Origin: Nitrospira lenta
Lineage (GTDB): Bacteria; Nitrospirota; Nitrospiria; Nitrospirales; Nitrospiraceae
Assembly (NCBI GenBank): GCA_945905765.1
Contig: CAMDPZ010000003.1
Coordinates: 1-64,000, forward strand
DNA: 64,000 nt
Direction: 5' to 3'
This document shows positions 39,479 to 47,887 of the stretch, one piece after another. Position numbers and translations under genes: made by a program. How positions within the stretch are numbered: the first letter of the stretch is position 1; each line of letters opens with the position of its first letter. The notes below the pieces were generated by a model. It did not search any database. It saw only the letters and a program-made list of their open reading frames with translations, and was not told the origin of the DNA.

Positions 39479-39596
39479 CTCTCCCAGTTCCACCCATAAC
39501 GGGTCTATGGGTGGAATTGCAGATTTCATATTCCCTGTTACTTTCCATGCTCCAGCACACTGCATTGTGCAGCGTGGAACACGGGGAGGTATGACG

Positions 39597-39809
39597 ATGA
39601 GCGATCAGTGCCTTGTGAGTGTCGATGAAGCAGCACGACAGCTAGGAATGGCAAAGTCGAGCCTGTATCGAATGGCAGTGCTGAATCTGATTCCGTCTTA
39701 CAAAGTCGGGCAGAAGAAGCGCGGAGTAAGGTTTTCGATGCCTGAAGTCCTGGCGGCGCTACGGCGACCACTAGCTGACGAGTTGACGCAGCAGGCTGTG
39801 ACGAAATGA
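39597..39809 (+). CDS. AlpA/excisionase-like helix-turn-helix protein
   Basis: 70 residues from ATG 39597, with GGGAGGT seven bases upstream. The sequence LVSVDEAARQLGMAKSSLYR, MAVLNLIPSYKVGQKKRGVR, FSMPEVLAAL matches the MerR-like HTH_17 fold of excisionases and AlpA regulators. It probably directs excision or controls the element's genes. Its stop overlaps the start of the replication gene by ATGA. Confidence 0.8.
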   Translation: MSDQCLVSVDEAARQLGMAKSSLYRMAVLNLIPSYKVGQKKRGVRFSMPEVLAALRRPLADELTQQAVTK

Positions 39810-41656
39810 CAGGAACCCGACTGGAGGCCTTCCGCCAGGCAGCGGAGAGGGACGCGCTGGCATTGCCGGAGAACATTGTGCCGGGTCGAATCGTTCGATT
39901 CCCTGGTATCGGAAAATCTCACGGCAACAAATCCGGCTGGGCCTGGATATCGGAGGACGGACAAGGCGGTGCCTATGGCGATTGGGCCAGCGGGCTGTCG
40001 GAGACCTGGTACGCACAACACGATCACGCCATGACGGCAGCAGAGCGGGCCGCACACACGCGGCGAGTTGCTGAACTCCGGCGTATTCGCGAAGAGGAAG
40101 AAGCCAAGCAGCATGCGGAAGCCGCACAGAGGGCACAAGCGATCTTGGACGCGGCGCCAGCGGCACCGGCAGACCATCCCTACCTCACGAAAAAGCAGAT
40201 CCAACCTCACGGCCTGCGAGTCGATAACGAGAATCGTCTGATCGTGCCGGTGATGATCGGCGGCATCCTATGCAGCCTGCAATTCATCTCTCCAGATCCA
40301 GACGTCCCGAAGAAGTTCCTTCCTGGGGGGCAGGTCAAAGGCGGCTCCTGCCTTATCGGTGATCTGACCGAGGCCGATACCATTCTTGTATCCGAAGGCT
40401 TTGCGACCGGCGCGAGCTTGCACGAGGCCACTGGCCTTCCGGTCGTGGTGGCCTTTTCTGCGAACATCTTGACACTCGTAGCCGAACAACTGCGGCGACA
40501 GTATCCGACGGCCATGATCGTTCTATGCGGTGACAACGATCTGACCGGCACCGGGCAGCAAGCGGCCCAGAAGGCAGCGGAGGCGATCGGCGGCTTGACA
40601 TGCCTTCCCGAAACGGAGGGCCACGACTTTAACGATCTGCACACAAGGCAAGGCCTCGATGCCGTGAAAATGGCGATTGAGGGGGCAATAAAAAAGGCAC
40701 AGGAGAATCAGGCGATGATAGATGTAGACGAGGCTCCCCAGAAGGTGGCGCGCGATCTCTCGACGGCACTAGTCAGTTACACCGACCTCCTCTCGCTCGA
40801 AATTCCCGAACGCCCCCGCTACCTGCCGTGGCTCCCGGAGGGTGGCAACGTCATGGCCTATGGCCCTCGCGGCGTCGGCAAGACGTTCTTTCAACTGGCG
40901 ATTGCGACAAGTCTCACGACAGGCAAACCCCTCTGGAAGTGGGACTGTACCAAGCCCGTAGGGGTCCTCTATGTCGATGGCGAGATGCAGCTCGATGAGC
41001 TGAGGCAGCGGACTACGGCCTTGATGGAGACGCCTCCAATTGCGCCGTTGGAGTTTCTTACCGGGCAACTCGTCTATCAACGATGCGGCGGTAAGGACCT
41101 CATCTTGACCTCAGACGCCATGCGGCAAGAGGTGGTCAAGATCCTCGATGCTCGTCCTGAAATTCGCGTGATGATCCTCGACAATATCTCCTGTCTGTTC
41201 AGTGGGATTAACGAAGATTCAAAACAGGATTGGGAACCGATCAATGCCTGGCTGATTCGCCTACGGCACCGGGGGCTGGCGACCATCCTTGTCCACCATG
41301 CGGGGAAAGGCGGGCAGCAACGAGGAACCAGCGGACGAGAAGATTCATTAGATACGGTGATTCAACTGGCGAAGCCAACGGGCGGCGATGCGCGGGAAGG
41401 GTGTCACTTTGAATTAAGCTTCACCAAATGCCGAAGTGTCACGGGCGATGACGTAGGGCCGCTCGATGTGCGCCTCAATACCGTCAATGACCGGCTGCAA
41501 TGGTCCTGGGTACCAATGGAGGTGTCCACCTTAGATAAAGCCCGCAAGCTCGTCGCTGAAGGGGTGAATGGGCCTACCGAATTGAGCGAGGAATTAGGGA
41601 TCAATAAAGGCTATGCCTCACGGATCTTAAAGAAGCTCAGAGCGGAGGTTGCATGA
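39806..41656 (+). CDS. Toprim and RecA-like (RepA-type) replication protein
   Basis: 616 residues. N-terminal region (1-60) has GWAWISEDGQGGAYGDWASG, common in Toprim primase-helicases. Toprim domain about 185-290: TILVSEGFATGASLHEATGL and MIVLCGDNDLTGTG. RecA-like ATPase from about 340: MAYGPRGVGKTFFQLAIATS (Walker A), VLYVDGEMQLDEL, RVMILDNISCLFSGI (Walker B) and ILVHHAGKGGQQRGTSGRED, as in RepA/RSF1010-type hexameric helicases. A C-terminal winged helix (GPTELSEELGINKGYASRIL) ends the chain. It likely starts or drives replication of the excised element, next to the iteron cluster. Confidence 0.85.
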   Translation: MTGTRLEAFRQAAERDALALPENIVPGRIVRFPGIGKSHGNKSGWAWISEDGQGGAYGDWASGLSETWYAQHDHAMTAAERAAHTRRVAELRRIREEEEAKQHAEAAQRAQAILDAAPAAPADHPYLTKKQIQPHGLRVDNENRLIVPVMIGGILCSLQFISPDPDVPKKFLPGGQVKGGSCLIGDLTEADTILVSEGFATGASLHEATGLPVVVAFSANILTLVAEQLRRQYPTAMIVLCGDNDLTGTGQQAAQKAAEAIGGLTCLPETEGHDFNDLHTRQGLDAVKMAIEGAIKKAQENQAMIDVDEAPQKVARDLSTALVSYTDLLSLEIPERPRYLPWLPEGGNVMAYGPRGVGKTFFQLAIATSLTTGKPLWKWDCTKPVGVLYVDGEMQLDELRQRTTALMETPPIAPLEFLTGQLVYQRCGGKDLILTSDAMRQEVVKILDARPEIRVMILDNISCLFSGINEDSKQDWEPINAWLIRLRHRGLATILVHHAGKGGQQRGTSGREDSLDTVIQLAKPTGGDAREGCHFELSFTKCRSVTGDDVGPLDVRLNTVNDRLQWSWVPMEVSTLDKARKLVAEGVNGPTELSEELGINKGYASRILKKLRAEVA

Positions 41657-41846
41657 TTGGGTTGCCTGGGGGTTGCCTGCAAAGTTGCCGGTGCATCCAA
41701 AAGGTTGCCTGTTTCCCGTGTGCAGAATCTCACAAAGAATTTAGGCAACATTCGGAGAAACCATGTGCCAACACTGGAGTTGCAGGGTTGCTAACCGTGG
41801 CAACATTTCCAGGCCAGGCAACATTGAGTTGCCTAGAGAGTTGCCA
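41648..41846. repeat. Iteron-like GTTGCCT cluster, possible replication origin
   Basis: GTTGCCT occurs at 41661, 41672, 41704 and 41828 on the plus strand and at 41743 and 41816 on the minus strand. Near-matches GTTGCCG 41684, GTTGCCA 41840, GTTGCAG 41779, GTTGCTA 41787 and inverted TGGCAAC 41798 lie between them. A 7-mer of this kind is expected far less than once in 200 bp. It begins at the stop of the replication gene. Confidence 0.7.
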
Positions 41847-41864
41847 GCCAAAAGGGGGCGCACG

Positions 41865-42197
41865 ATGAGCTCGACCGCGGTAGGACATTGCCCAAACTGT
41901 GCCGCGATGATTAATCGCCACTGGCAGGAGTGCCTCGTCTGTCACACCAGCATCGCGCATACGACCGAGACAGGATGCACCGGCCTGGGCGGCTCCCCCT
42001 CCACGATTCAACACGGCTCCCTGATCGCCTGGACGCGAGCAGGGCAGGTGCAGGTCGGTACGGTGGATTTTATCTATGTCGATGCGGAGGGGGCGACGTG
42101 GGCCTTCACCGTTGGGAAGGACTGGTCGGCGCTCAATACCAAGTTCGTGCGGTTAGCGACGAATGAGGATTTGACGGACCAGGCTTCGACGCCGTAA
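41865..42197 (+). CDS. Zinc-ribbon hypothetical protein
   Basis: 110 residues from ATG 41865 with AAGGGGG upstream. A zinc ribbon (HCPNCAAMINRHWQECLVCH) is followed by a small beta-rich domain (SLIAWTRAGQVQVGTVDFIY; WAFTVGKDWSALNTKFVRLA). It follows the iteron cluster; a role in replication control is only suggested by position. Confidence 0.65.
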   Translation: MSSTAVGHCPNCAAMINRHWQECLVCHTSIAHTTETGCTGLGGSPSTIQHGSLIAWTRAGQVQVGTVDFIYVDAEGATWAFTVGKDWSALNTKFVRLATNEDLTDQASTP

Positions 42198-42612
42198 AGA
42201 AGGTGAGGGGCTGGGTACGATAACGTCCGGCATATCCTCTCAGCGGGTTATGGACCAGCCAAGAGAGCTAAGCCCGTGTGGCCCTCCTGACCTCTCGCAC
42301 CCCCTGTGGTCTGTCTAGTCCCCTCGCCTGGTGAGTCCGGGAGGTGCGTAGAGGGAGCTGTGCAGGGTGAAATCGTGAGAGGGCGTGGGTGACAGGTCGC
42401 GTACCCTCGCCGCTCATCATTACCGCCCTTACCGTGTTCCCCTCATGCCGAGGCATACCCAGGCCTCTCGATCCCACTCCCGCATACGACCTGAGATGCC
42501 TACGTTGCCGTAGGGACGCTCAAGTCTCTATCTTGTCACCGTACCCGTTCGGTGCTTGCGCCCTCATCGCACCCCGCCTACAATGAACCTTCAATTTCCC
42601 TGCGAGGCCCCT
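42198..42612 (+). other. 415-bp gap, no gene seen
   Basis: Contains short open frames without ribosome-binding sites or protein-like composition. It should hold the promoter of the lipoprotein gene at 42613. I see no clear hairpin or repeat. Confidence 0.35.
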
Positions 42613-43317
42613 ATGTACTGCCGTGCTCCCTTCCAAAGTCTACTATTCTGTTTTCTAATTCTCTCTCTTGTGGGGTGCGACCAGAATTCTCAACGGGAGG
42701 CACGCGAACTTCCAAAAGAGGGTCGGAAGGAAGCCGCGAAGGAGTTGGAAGAACGGAGAAATCAGGTGTTCATGGAATTCGAGAAAAAGTATAACGCAGA
42801 TGGCAGTTGGCAAGGGTCATTCAAGCGCAATCCCGTATGGACTATGGAAGTGCAGGATCGGCTGATTCCACCAGACGGACGCCCTATTCTATCAAGTGGG
42901 TCATTGTATGATGTGACGCGCAAGGGTGATGAGTACAGGCTTCACTTTCGGAAAGGGTATTTGCAAGGGACTCTTGAGAAATATAGATTGGGCGTTGTTG
43001 ATATAGATTTTGTCTTCAATTGTAGCTTGCCCGAAGACAAGAGAGCTGAAGCGAAGAGCTTTGGTGATCAAATCACTGCACGTACCATCGGGACGCTTCA
43101 CGACGACTATGTCTTTGTGGCCAAGATAAAAGCGGTAGAGCGACGCGACAAACTAATCGGAAAGGTCGCGGTTGATAATTTCCCGCACTTTATTGCCACG
43201 GGGGAATGCCTGGCGGTGAAATATATCGGTGAGAGCCAAAACGCCTCATCGAAGAGTTCCGTGCTCCATCGCCCAGGTGAGACCCCCGAGCAGTACCTCA
43301 ACCGAATAAACCATTGA
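42613..43317 (+). CDS. Element-encoded lipoprotein (hypothetical)
   Basis: 234 residues from ATG 42613. Signal peptide with lipobox LVGC (SLLFCFLILSLVGCDQN), then a charged helix (REARELPKEGRKEAAKELEE) and a beta-rich domain (MEVQDRLIPPDGRPILSSGS; YRLGVVDIDFVFNCSLPED; RTIGTLHDDYVFVAKIKAVE). It should be anchored in the envelope. Unknown family. Surface cargo of this kind on a satellite-sized element may affect phage entry or host envelope; inference. Confidence 0.68.
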   Translation: MYCRAPFQSLLFCFLILSLVGCDQNSQREARELPKEGRKEAAKELEERRNQVFMEFEKKYNADGSWQGSFKRNPVWTMEVQDRLIPPDGRPILSSGSLYDVTRKGDEYRLHFRKGYLQGTLEKYRLGVVDIDFVFNCSLPEDKRAEAKSFGDQITARTIGTLHDDYVFVAKIKAVERRDKLIGKVAVDNFPHFIATGECLAVKYIGESQNASSKSSVLHRPGETPEQYLNRINH

Positions 43318-43644
43318 ATTGGGAGGCAGACAGTTCGGGGTGGAGTTTCTGCAAGTGCCGGATGAGGAGCGAGTCCGCTTACAATAGTATCTATCGAAGT
43401 TTCCCGCGTCACAGAATTAGATGTGGGCATGGAACCCCACAAGGCCGACACGCCACCCCTAAGCATGACCGCACCACTCCCCCCACTCCCTCAACCTTGA
43501 CACCTTCCCACGGATAGCCTAGCTTTGCGGCGAAACGGCTGGCGACGGCGTATCAACCCTCTCACAATCCGACTAGTCTACCTGGGCATATTCCGTGGTT
43601 AGGCTAAATAATTTGCAGATCTGAGAAATATCAAAGGGGAAGAA
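43318..43644 (+). other. 327-bp gap, no gene seen
   Basis: Between the two lipoprotein genes. It becomes AT-rich near 43590-43630, where the promoter of the second lipoprotein is likely. No structured repeat is seen. Confidence 0.35.
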
Positions 43645-44031
43645 ATGAGCAAATTGATCACGTGTATTGCCGGTATGGCTTTGCTGCTCTTGGTCGGTTG
43701 TGCCCAACGGCACTATTTAAAAAGTAACTTGAATCAGATTGCGCTTGGCCAAACCAAAGGAACCGTCTTGTCAAAGTTTCCTGGGGAGCGGTCTGTATGG
43801 GGCGGGGGTGCCCCTGGCATGGAGATACGTGCCGCACACCGCTCCAGCACCGGTAAGCTGCTGGAGGTTGGCGAAGTGTGGCTCACGGACGGAGTAACAC
43901 CCACGGTTTTGCATTGGTTCATGTTTGAGGACGGAATCCTCGTGCAGTGGGGGCGTCCCGAAGACTGGAACAAAGCCGCAGCGCGGTACGACATTATCGT
44001 TAATCCATCGCCCGGCGTTCCCCAAAACTAA
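43645..44031 (+). CDS. Small lipoprotein (hypothetical)
   Basis: 128 residues, with AAAGGGGAAG ahead of ATG 43645. Lipobox LVGC follows a short signal (KLITCIAGMALLLLVGCAQR). The rest is NLNQIALGQTKGTVLSKFPG, then VGEVWLTDGVTPTVLHWFMF, EDGILVQWGRPEDWN. The G-T-x-x-x-V-L-x-x-F-P start resembles SmpA/OmlA-type folds, weakly. Envelope-anchored, role unknown. It is followed by about 300 bp (44032-44336) with C-rich runs and no supported gene. Confidence 0.68.
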   Translation: MSKLITCIAGMALLLLVGCAQRHYLKSNLNQIALGQTKGTVLSKFPGERSVWGGGAPGMEIRAAHRSSTGKLLEVGEVWLTDGVTPTVLHWFMFEDGILVQWGRPEDWNKAAARYDIIVNPSPGVPQN

Positions 44032-44336
44032 CAGTGGACTTGGCAGATTGATACGAACATTTCGTCTCGACGCGCACGAAAGGGCCAAGTTTTAGAAATC
44101 CCCCAAAACTCGTGCGCCGGGTGAAGGTCTAGACGCACATCTCGCCTTGCCTGTTTTTCCCCCTCCCCCCCCATGTTATTTTTGCCGGAGGTGACGAGCG
44201 CGTAAGCGAGGTCACGGTTCTATCCACAGTTCTGAATCTGACACAGCCACACTCCCTCATCATGCGGGAGTGGCGAGACACAGCACTAGCAGCAAGGCGT
44301 AGACGGTTGGGCGGACAGTCTGCGACCTCAGCATGA

Positions 44337-44534
44337 TCACTTCCCCTTCGGCAGACTCAAGGTAATCCCCTTACGCTCCAATTCCTTCAGGTGAGTTTCG
44401 AGCACAGTCAGGATGTAGTCTTTCATCGGGGTCCGGTGAAGGGATGCGGCGACTTTCAACTTCTCAGCCACGTCAAGGGGAAGGTCGCGGAGGAGGAAAT
44501 CGCGGGTGGTCTGATTCGTTTTCGGCTTCGTCAT
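44337..44534 (-). CDS. Small ribbon-helix-helix-like protein
   Basis: 65 residues from ATG 44534: RDFLLRDLPLDVAEKLKVAA, LHRTPMKDYILTVLETHLKE. The strand RDFLLRDLP followed by two helices matches Arc/FitA-type ribbon-helix-helix DNA-binding proteins. Divergent from the second small regulator at 44628, with a palindromic promoter between them. Confidence 0.68.
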   Translation of the reverse strand: MTKPKTNQTTRDFLLRDLPLDVAEKLKVAASLHRTPMKDYILTVLETHLKELERKGITLSLPKGK

Positions 44535-44561
44535 AGGCCGGGAGTGTAGCAGAGCGTCCAC

Positions 44562-44612
44562 TTGACATCAAATGATATATAGGCATATCATGATATCATA
44601 TAGTATCAATGA
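44562..44612 (+). promoter_or_regulatory. Promoter with overlapping palindromic operator
   Basis: TTGACA (44562-44567) and TATCAT (44586-44591), 18 bp apart, look like a sigma-70 promoter towards the integrase. The words ATGATAT (44572, 44590) and ATATCAT (44585, 44593) alternate across it, forming the palindrome ATATCATGATAT at 44585-44596 over the -10 box. This is a likely operator for the small flanking regulators. Confidence 0.6.
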
Positions 44613-44627
44613 GAGGAGGTGACGGGG

Positions 44628-44783
44628 ATGAAGATGATTCGGTTATTGATCCAAGTGCCGGAGCCGGTCAAGGCGAGGTTGGACGGCTTGCGAGAGCAGG
44701 GCACCACGGCCAGCGGGTTTATTCGGTACTTGCTGGAGGAACATTTTAAGCAGGCCCCCGTGATGGGCCGGAAAGGACGGTGA
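44628..44783 (+). CDS. Small ribbon-helix-helix-like protein upstream of integrase
   Basis: 51 residues from ATG 44628 with a strong AGGAGGTGA site: MKMIRLLIQVPEPVKARLDG, LREQGTTASGFIRYLLEEHF, ending GRKGR. The strand LLIQVPEPVKARLDGLR and the two-helix remainder are the ribbon-helix-helix plan. Only 3 bp separate it from the integrase gene, so it is co-transcribed and may repress or modulate integrase. Confidence 0.7.
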   Translation: MKMIRLLIQVPEPVKARLDGLREQGTTASGFIRYLLEEHFKQAPVMGRKGR

Positions 44784-44786
44784 GCG

Positions 44787-45998
44787 ATGGCGCGAGCAGG
44801 AAGAAAGGATCGGGGCTTGCTGGCGAGGAAAGATTCGACCGGCAAGACGGTATGGCATGTGCGGCTCTATCACGACGGGAAGGAACGGCGGTTCGGGGCT
44901 TTCAATAACAAGACGGAAGCCCGAGACTTTTACGAGAAGGCGAAACAGGAACAGAAGCAAGGGCGCTTCTTTCCCGAACGCTATCGGCACGGCGGGAGAG
45001 AGGCCGCTGCGGCGGTGATTGCGAGCTATCTGCTGACCCTCCCGACCAGTGGCAAGACGCCTTCGACCATCGCCGTGGAGAAGTACTATGGGCAATGGTG
45101 GACTGATCGCCTGATTGGGAAGGCCCTGCACGCCGTGACCCCTGCCCTGCTTGACCAGGCGATGGCAGACTTGAGCACGGCAAAGAAAACCCCTCAAACC
45201 ATCCTGCATTACATGAAGTTTCTCCGGCATGTATTCCGATGGGCCATCGGGAGAGGGGTGATTGAGAAAAGCCCCTTTGCCAGCGTGAAGCTCCCCACGG
45301 TGCGAGCGGGGAAAACACGATTCCTCTCGATTGAGGAGGAGGCGCAGCTGTGCAAGGCGGTAGGTCAACCCTATGACCGTTGGATTCGGCTGGCGATTCT
45401 CACGGGCATGAGAAAGTCTGAGCAGTTTGGCTTGCGATGGGCCGACATTGACCTCGAACGGGGCTTGATTACCCTCCCCCACACCAAGTCGGGAACCGTC
45501 CAATATGTGCACCTGACAGAAGAAGCCAAGGCGATCCTGGGCGGCCTCATCGCTGGCAATACGTCGGTCTGGGTGTTTCCGAGTGAGAACCCCGACACAC
45601 ACCTGGACCATCATAACTTCTACTATCGGGTCTATCAGCCCGCCATTGTGACCGCGAAGCTCCCTGGCGTGACCTGGCACACCTTGCGTCATACGTTCGC
45701 CTCACGGCTTGCGATGAACGGCCAAGCCCCTAGCACCATCGCGGCCTTGCTACGGCACAGTGGAACGGACTTAGTGGCGCGGTATGCCCACCTCAGCCCT
45801 ACCCACCTGCAAGGGGCGCTGGAGGGAGTCTCAGGGTTTGGGAAGGGAACGATCAAGAAGACGCAGATCGTGACGGAATCGAGGGGCGAGGAGGAGAATT
45901 CAAACCCAACCGTGACGGGAACCGGAACCGAGCAGGAGAGGCCGCACGATGAAGAGACACAAGCGGTTGAAAGTATTGGAGCGGGCGAGGGGATTTGA
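44787..45998 (+). CDS. Tyrosine-recombinase integrase
   Basis: 403 residues. N-terminal arm-binding region (DSTGKTVWHVRLYHDGKERR), core-binding domain (about 75-175, KTPSTIAVEKYYGQWWTDRL), and catalytic domain with the Arg in LTGMRKSEQFGLRWADIDL, HTLRHTFASRL, the later His/Trp-position pair in LLRHSGTDLVARYAHLS and the Tyr in ARYAHLS. It catalyses insertion at tRNA-Gly. Its last codons and stop lie inside the right attachment core (45976-46023), so the protein end is written by the tRNA sequence; after excision the reading frame end would depend on the joined attP. Confidence 0.94.
   Translation: MARAGRKDRGLLARKDSTGKTVWHVRLYHDGKERRFGAFNNKTEARDFYEKAKQEQKQGRFFPERYRHGGREAAAAVIASYLLTLPTSGKTPSTIAVEKYYGQWWTDRLIGKALHAVTPALLDQAMADLSTAKKTPQTILHYMKFLRHVFRWAIGRGVIEKSPFASVKLPTVRAGKTRFLSIEEEAQLCKAVGQPYDRWIRLAILTGMRKSEQFGLRWADIDLERGLITLPHTKSGTVQYVHLTEEAKAILGGLIAGNTSVWVFPSENPDTHLDHHNFYYRVYQPAIVTAKLPGVTWHTLRHTFASRLAMNGQAPSTIAALLRHSGTDLVARYAHLSPTHLQGALEGVSGFGKGTIKKTQIVTESRGEEENSNPTVTGTGTEQERPHDEETQAVESIGAGEGI
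45908..45924 (+). other. Possible integrase arm-type site, right
   Basis: AACCGTGACGGGAACCG, which differs by one base from 38614-38630. It lies within the integrase C-terminal codons, 52 bp inside the right attachment core. Confidence 0.4.
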
Positions 45999-46023
45999 AC
46001 CCCTGACAACTTGCTTGGGAAGC
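45976..46023. repeat. Right attachment site (attR), within tRNA-Gly
   Basis: 48 bases identical to 38406-38453. Here they are part of the complete tRNA-Gly, so this is the junction where integration preserved the tRNA. Confidence 0.92.
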
Positions 46024-46051
46024 AAGGACTCTACCACTGAGCTACGCCCGC
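45977..46051 (-). tRNA. tRNA-Gly(CCC)
   Basis: 75 bases with encoded CCA. The acceptor stem is GCGGGCG/CGCCCGC with discriminator T, the D-arm includes GCTCAGTGGTAGAG, the anticodon stem CTTGC/GCAAG holds the loop TTCCCAA (anticodon CCC), and the T-arm is AGGGGTTCAAATCCCCT. The 3' half doubles as the attachment core of the element. Downstream, the element replaces the original terminator. Confidence 0.95.
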
Positions 46052-46104
46052 TCACTGAACCGAATCCTACGACGGGCCTCTAGGCCAAGTCAAGAAACTC
46101 TTGG

Positions 46105-47319
46105 TCACGAGCCCGGCAATTCAACTAACGCAAACTTTCGCCGACCGATCTTCAAGCGATACACCCTCCCAGTCACGATCGATACGACCGCCGTGGCATC
46201 GCCCTGTTTCAGCTCATCGACTTCTAACCCACCCTGAATAATCAGCCGCCGGGCCTCGCTCTTACTCGGCACCAGCCCCGTCTTGGCTACCAAATCGACC
46301 AGACTGATCGTCTGACCCTCTCGCAGATCTGCCTGAGTCAAGGTCAAACGGACATCCGGCTCCGCGGGAAACTCTCGCTCGGAAAACTTCTGCTGAAAGG
46401 CCGCCTTCGCCTGCTGGCCCGCTTCCGCCCCGTGATACCTCGCCACGATCAGGGCCGCGAGCGCTTGCTTCGCCTCCATCGGATGCGCGGCCTTCACGCC
46501 AGCTAAATCCTCCGTCGTCAGCAGCTCATAGTACCGGAGCATCAACAGATCGCTGATCGACATGAGCTTCCCGAACATTTCGTTCGGACTGTCTTCCAGC
46601 GCGATATAGTTCCCGACGCTCTTGCTCATCTTCTTCACGCCGTCCGTCCCCTCGAGCAACGGCATCGTGATCACCACTTGCGGTTCCTGACCATAGTCCC
46701 GTTGCAGCTCACGCCCCATCAACAGATTGAATTTCTGGTCGGTGCCGCCCAGCTCGACATCGGACTTGAGCGCCACGGAATCGTAGCCCTGCACAAGGGG
46801 ATACATGAACTCATGGATACTGATTGGCTTTTGCTCATGGTACCGCTTGTGAAAATCGTCCCGTTCGAGCATCCGCGCGACACTGCTATGAGCGCTCAGA
46901 TGGATCAACCCCTCCGCCGTCATCGTGCTCATCCAGCGGCTATTGAATTCCACCAGGGTCTTGGCCGGATCGAGGATCTTGAAGATCTGCCGTTCGTAGG
47001 TCTTGGCATTCTCCAAAACTTTTTCCTTCGACAGGGCGACGCGTGTTTCCGACTGGCCGGTCGGATCGCCAATCATGCCGGTAAAATCGCCGATCAAGAA
47101 GATCACTTGATGGCCCAGCTCCTGAAAGTGTTTGAGCTTGTGAATCAAGACCGTATGGCCCAGATGCAGATCCGGCGCAGTCGGATCGAAACCGGCCTTC
47201 ACGCGCAGCGGCCGGTTCTCCTTCAAGGACCTGGTCAGCTTCGACTCAAGTTCGGCCCGTTGAATGACCTCCACGACTCCACGGAGGATCAGATCGAGTT
47301 GACGGGAGAGTTCACTCAT
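46105..47319 (-). CDS. tyrS: Tyrosyl-tRNA synthetase
   Basis: 404 residues, class Ic synthetase. HLGH (residues 52-55, the HIGH motif) in [36 protein letters not shown] for tyrosine/ATP, KMSKS in [12 protein letters not shown], and a C-terminal S4-like domain ([20 protein letters not shown]). The S4-type end places it in the TyrZ-like group. Its start overlaps the comEA-like gene stop by ATGA. Confidence 0.96.
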   Translation of the reverse strand: MSELSRQLDLILRGVVEVIQRAELESKLTRSLKENRPLRVKAGFDPTAPDLHLGHTVLIHKLKHFQELGHQVIFLIGDFTGMIGDPTGQSETRVALSKEKVLENAKTYERQIFKILDPAKTLVEFNSRWMSTMTAEGLIHLSAHSSVARMLERDDFHKRYHEQKPISIHEFMYPLVQGYDSVALKSDVELGGTDQKFNLLMGRELQRDYGQEPQVVITMPLLEGTDGVKKMSKSVGNYIALEDSPNEMFGKLMSISDLLMLRYYELLTTEDLAGVKAAHPMEAKQALAALIVARYHGAEAGQQAKAAFQQKFSEREFPAEPDVRLTLTQADLREGQTISLVDLVAKTGLVPSKSEARRLIIQGGLEVDELKQGDATAVVSIVTGRVYRLKIGRRKFALVELPGS

Positions 47320-47789
47320 GTCGTCTTCTTCCCCTTCGCGATAGAACTGCCATCCGGCGTCACCGTAACCAGTGGACGAATCCGCTCAAACTTCTTTTTG
47401 CCGATCCCTTTGACCTCTCGCAATTCATCGAGCGCATGAAAGGCCCCCACCGATTGCCGATACTCCATAATCCGTTCAGCCAACTTCGGGCCGATCCCAG
47501 GCAACGCGTCAAAATCCTGCTCCGTCGCCCGATTCAAATCGAGGAGGCCATCGTGAGATCGTTTCGGAACAATAGGAAGCGACGGCGCTGGCAACGAAGC
47601 GGCAGGGGCTGGACTCACCGCCGCAACCTGTCCAGGGTCCGGCCCCCTCTCAACTTTCACCCCTTCAGACGATGAGGCTTCACGCTCGTATATTCGGTCG
47701 AATGAGGTTGGCAAGGTCCAGCCAATCCAGAAAACGACTCCCAGGGTCACAACAAACATGCCAAGCTTCATGAAGAGAGAGTAGAGCAT
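47316..47789 (-). CDS. ComEA-type helix-hairpin-helix protein
   Basis: 157 residues from ATG 47789. Membrane anchor ([20 protein letters not shown]), a Pro/Ala/Ser linker ([17 protein letters not shown]), then two HhH motifs, [20 protein letters not shown] and [20 protein letters not shown]. Family members bind DNA during natural transformation; ComEC is also in this window at 51572-54112. The frame extends to 47819, but that part is encoded by a short-period repeat. Start is uncertain between 47789 and 47771. Confidence 0.82.
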   Translation of the reverse strand: MLYSLFMKLGMFVVTLGVVFWIGWTLPTSFDRIYEREASSSEGVKVERGPDPGQVAAVSPAPAASLPAPSLPIVPKRSHDGLLDLNRATEQDFDALPGIGPKLAERIMEYRQSVGAFHALDELREVKGIGKKKFERIRPLVTVTPDGSSIAKGKKTT

Positions 47790-47796
47790 AGTCGTC

Positions 47797-47887
47797 ACGG
47801 TGAACGTCGAACGTCGCATCCAAAGTCAAACGTCGAACGTCTCAAGTCAAAAGTCCGACGACTTGATGACCTGATGACTTGATGACT
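47797..47887. repeat. Short-period degenerate repeats
   Basis: AACGTCGAACGTC occurs twice (near 47803 and 47828) and TTGATGAC three times just before the lpd stop, separated by AAGTCAAA words. It fills the lpd-comEA gap and reads into the N-terminal extension of the comEA-like frame. Confidence 0.55.

Larger units (their letters stand above)
38406..46023. mobile_element. 7.6-kb integrated genetic element in tRNA-Gly(CCC)
   Basis: Bounded by identical 48-bp direct repeats. The right one is the 3' half of an intact tRNA-Gly and the left one is a displaced fragment. Contents: unknown protein, HTH excisionase-like protein, Toprim/RecA-like replication protein, iteron-like cluster, zinc-ribbon protein, two lipoproteins, two divergent small regulators, and a tyrosine integrase at the right end. 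No capsid, packaging or conjugation genes are seen. The plan fits a phage satellite or integrative plasmid. Confidence 0.9.

Noticed and set aside
41653-41868. 71-codon open frame overlapping the end of the replication gene
   Set aside because: Its content is mainly the GTTGCC repeat words read as Cys/Leu-rich peptide, and the words occur in all frames and both orientations, which suits DNA sites better than protein.
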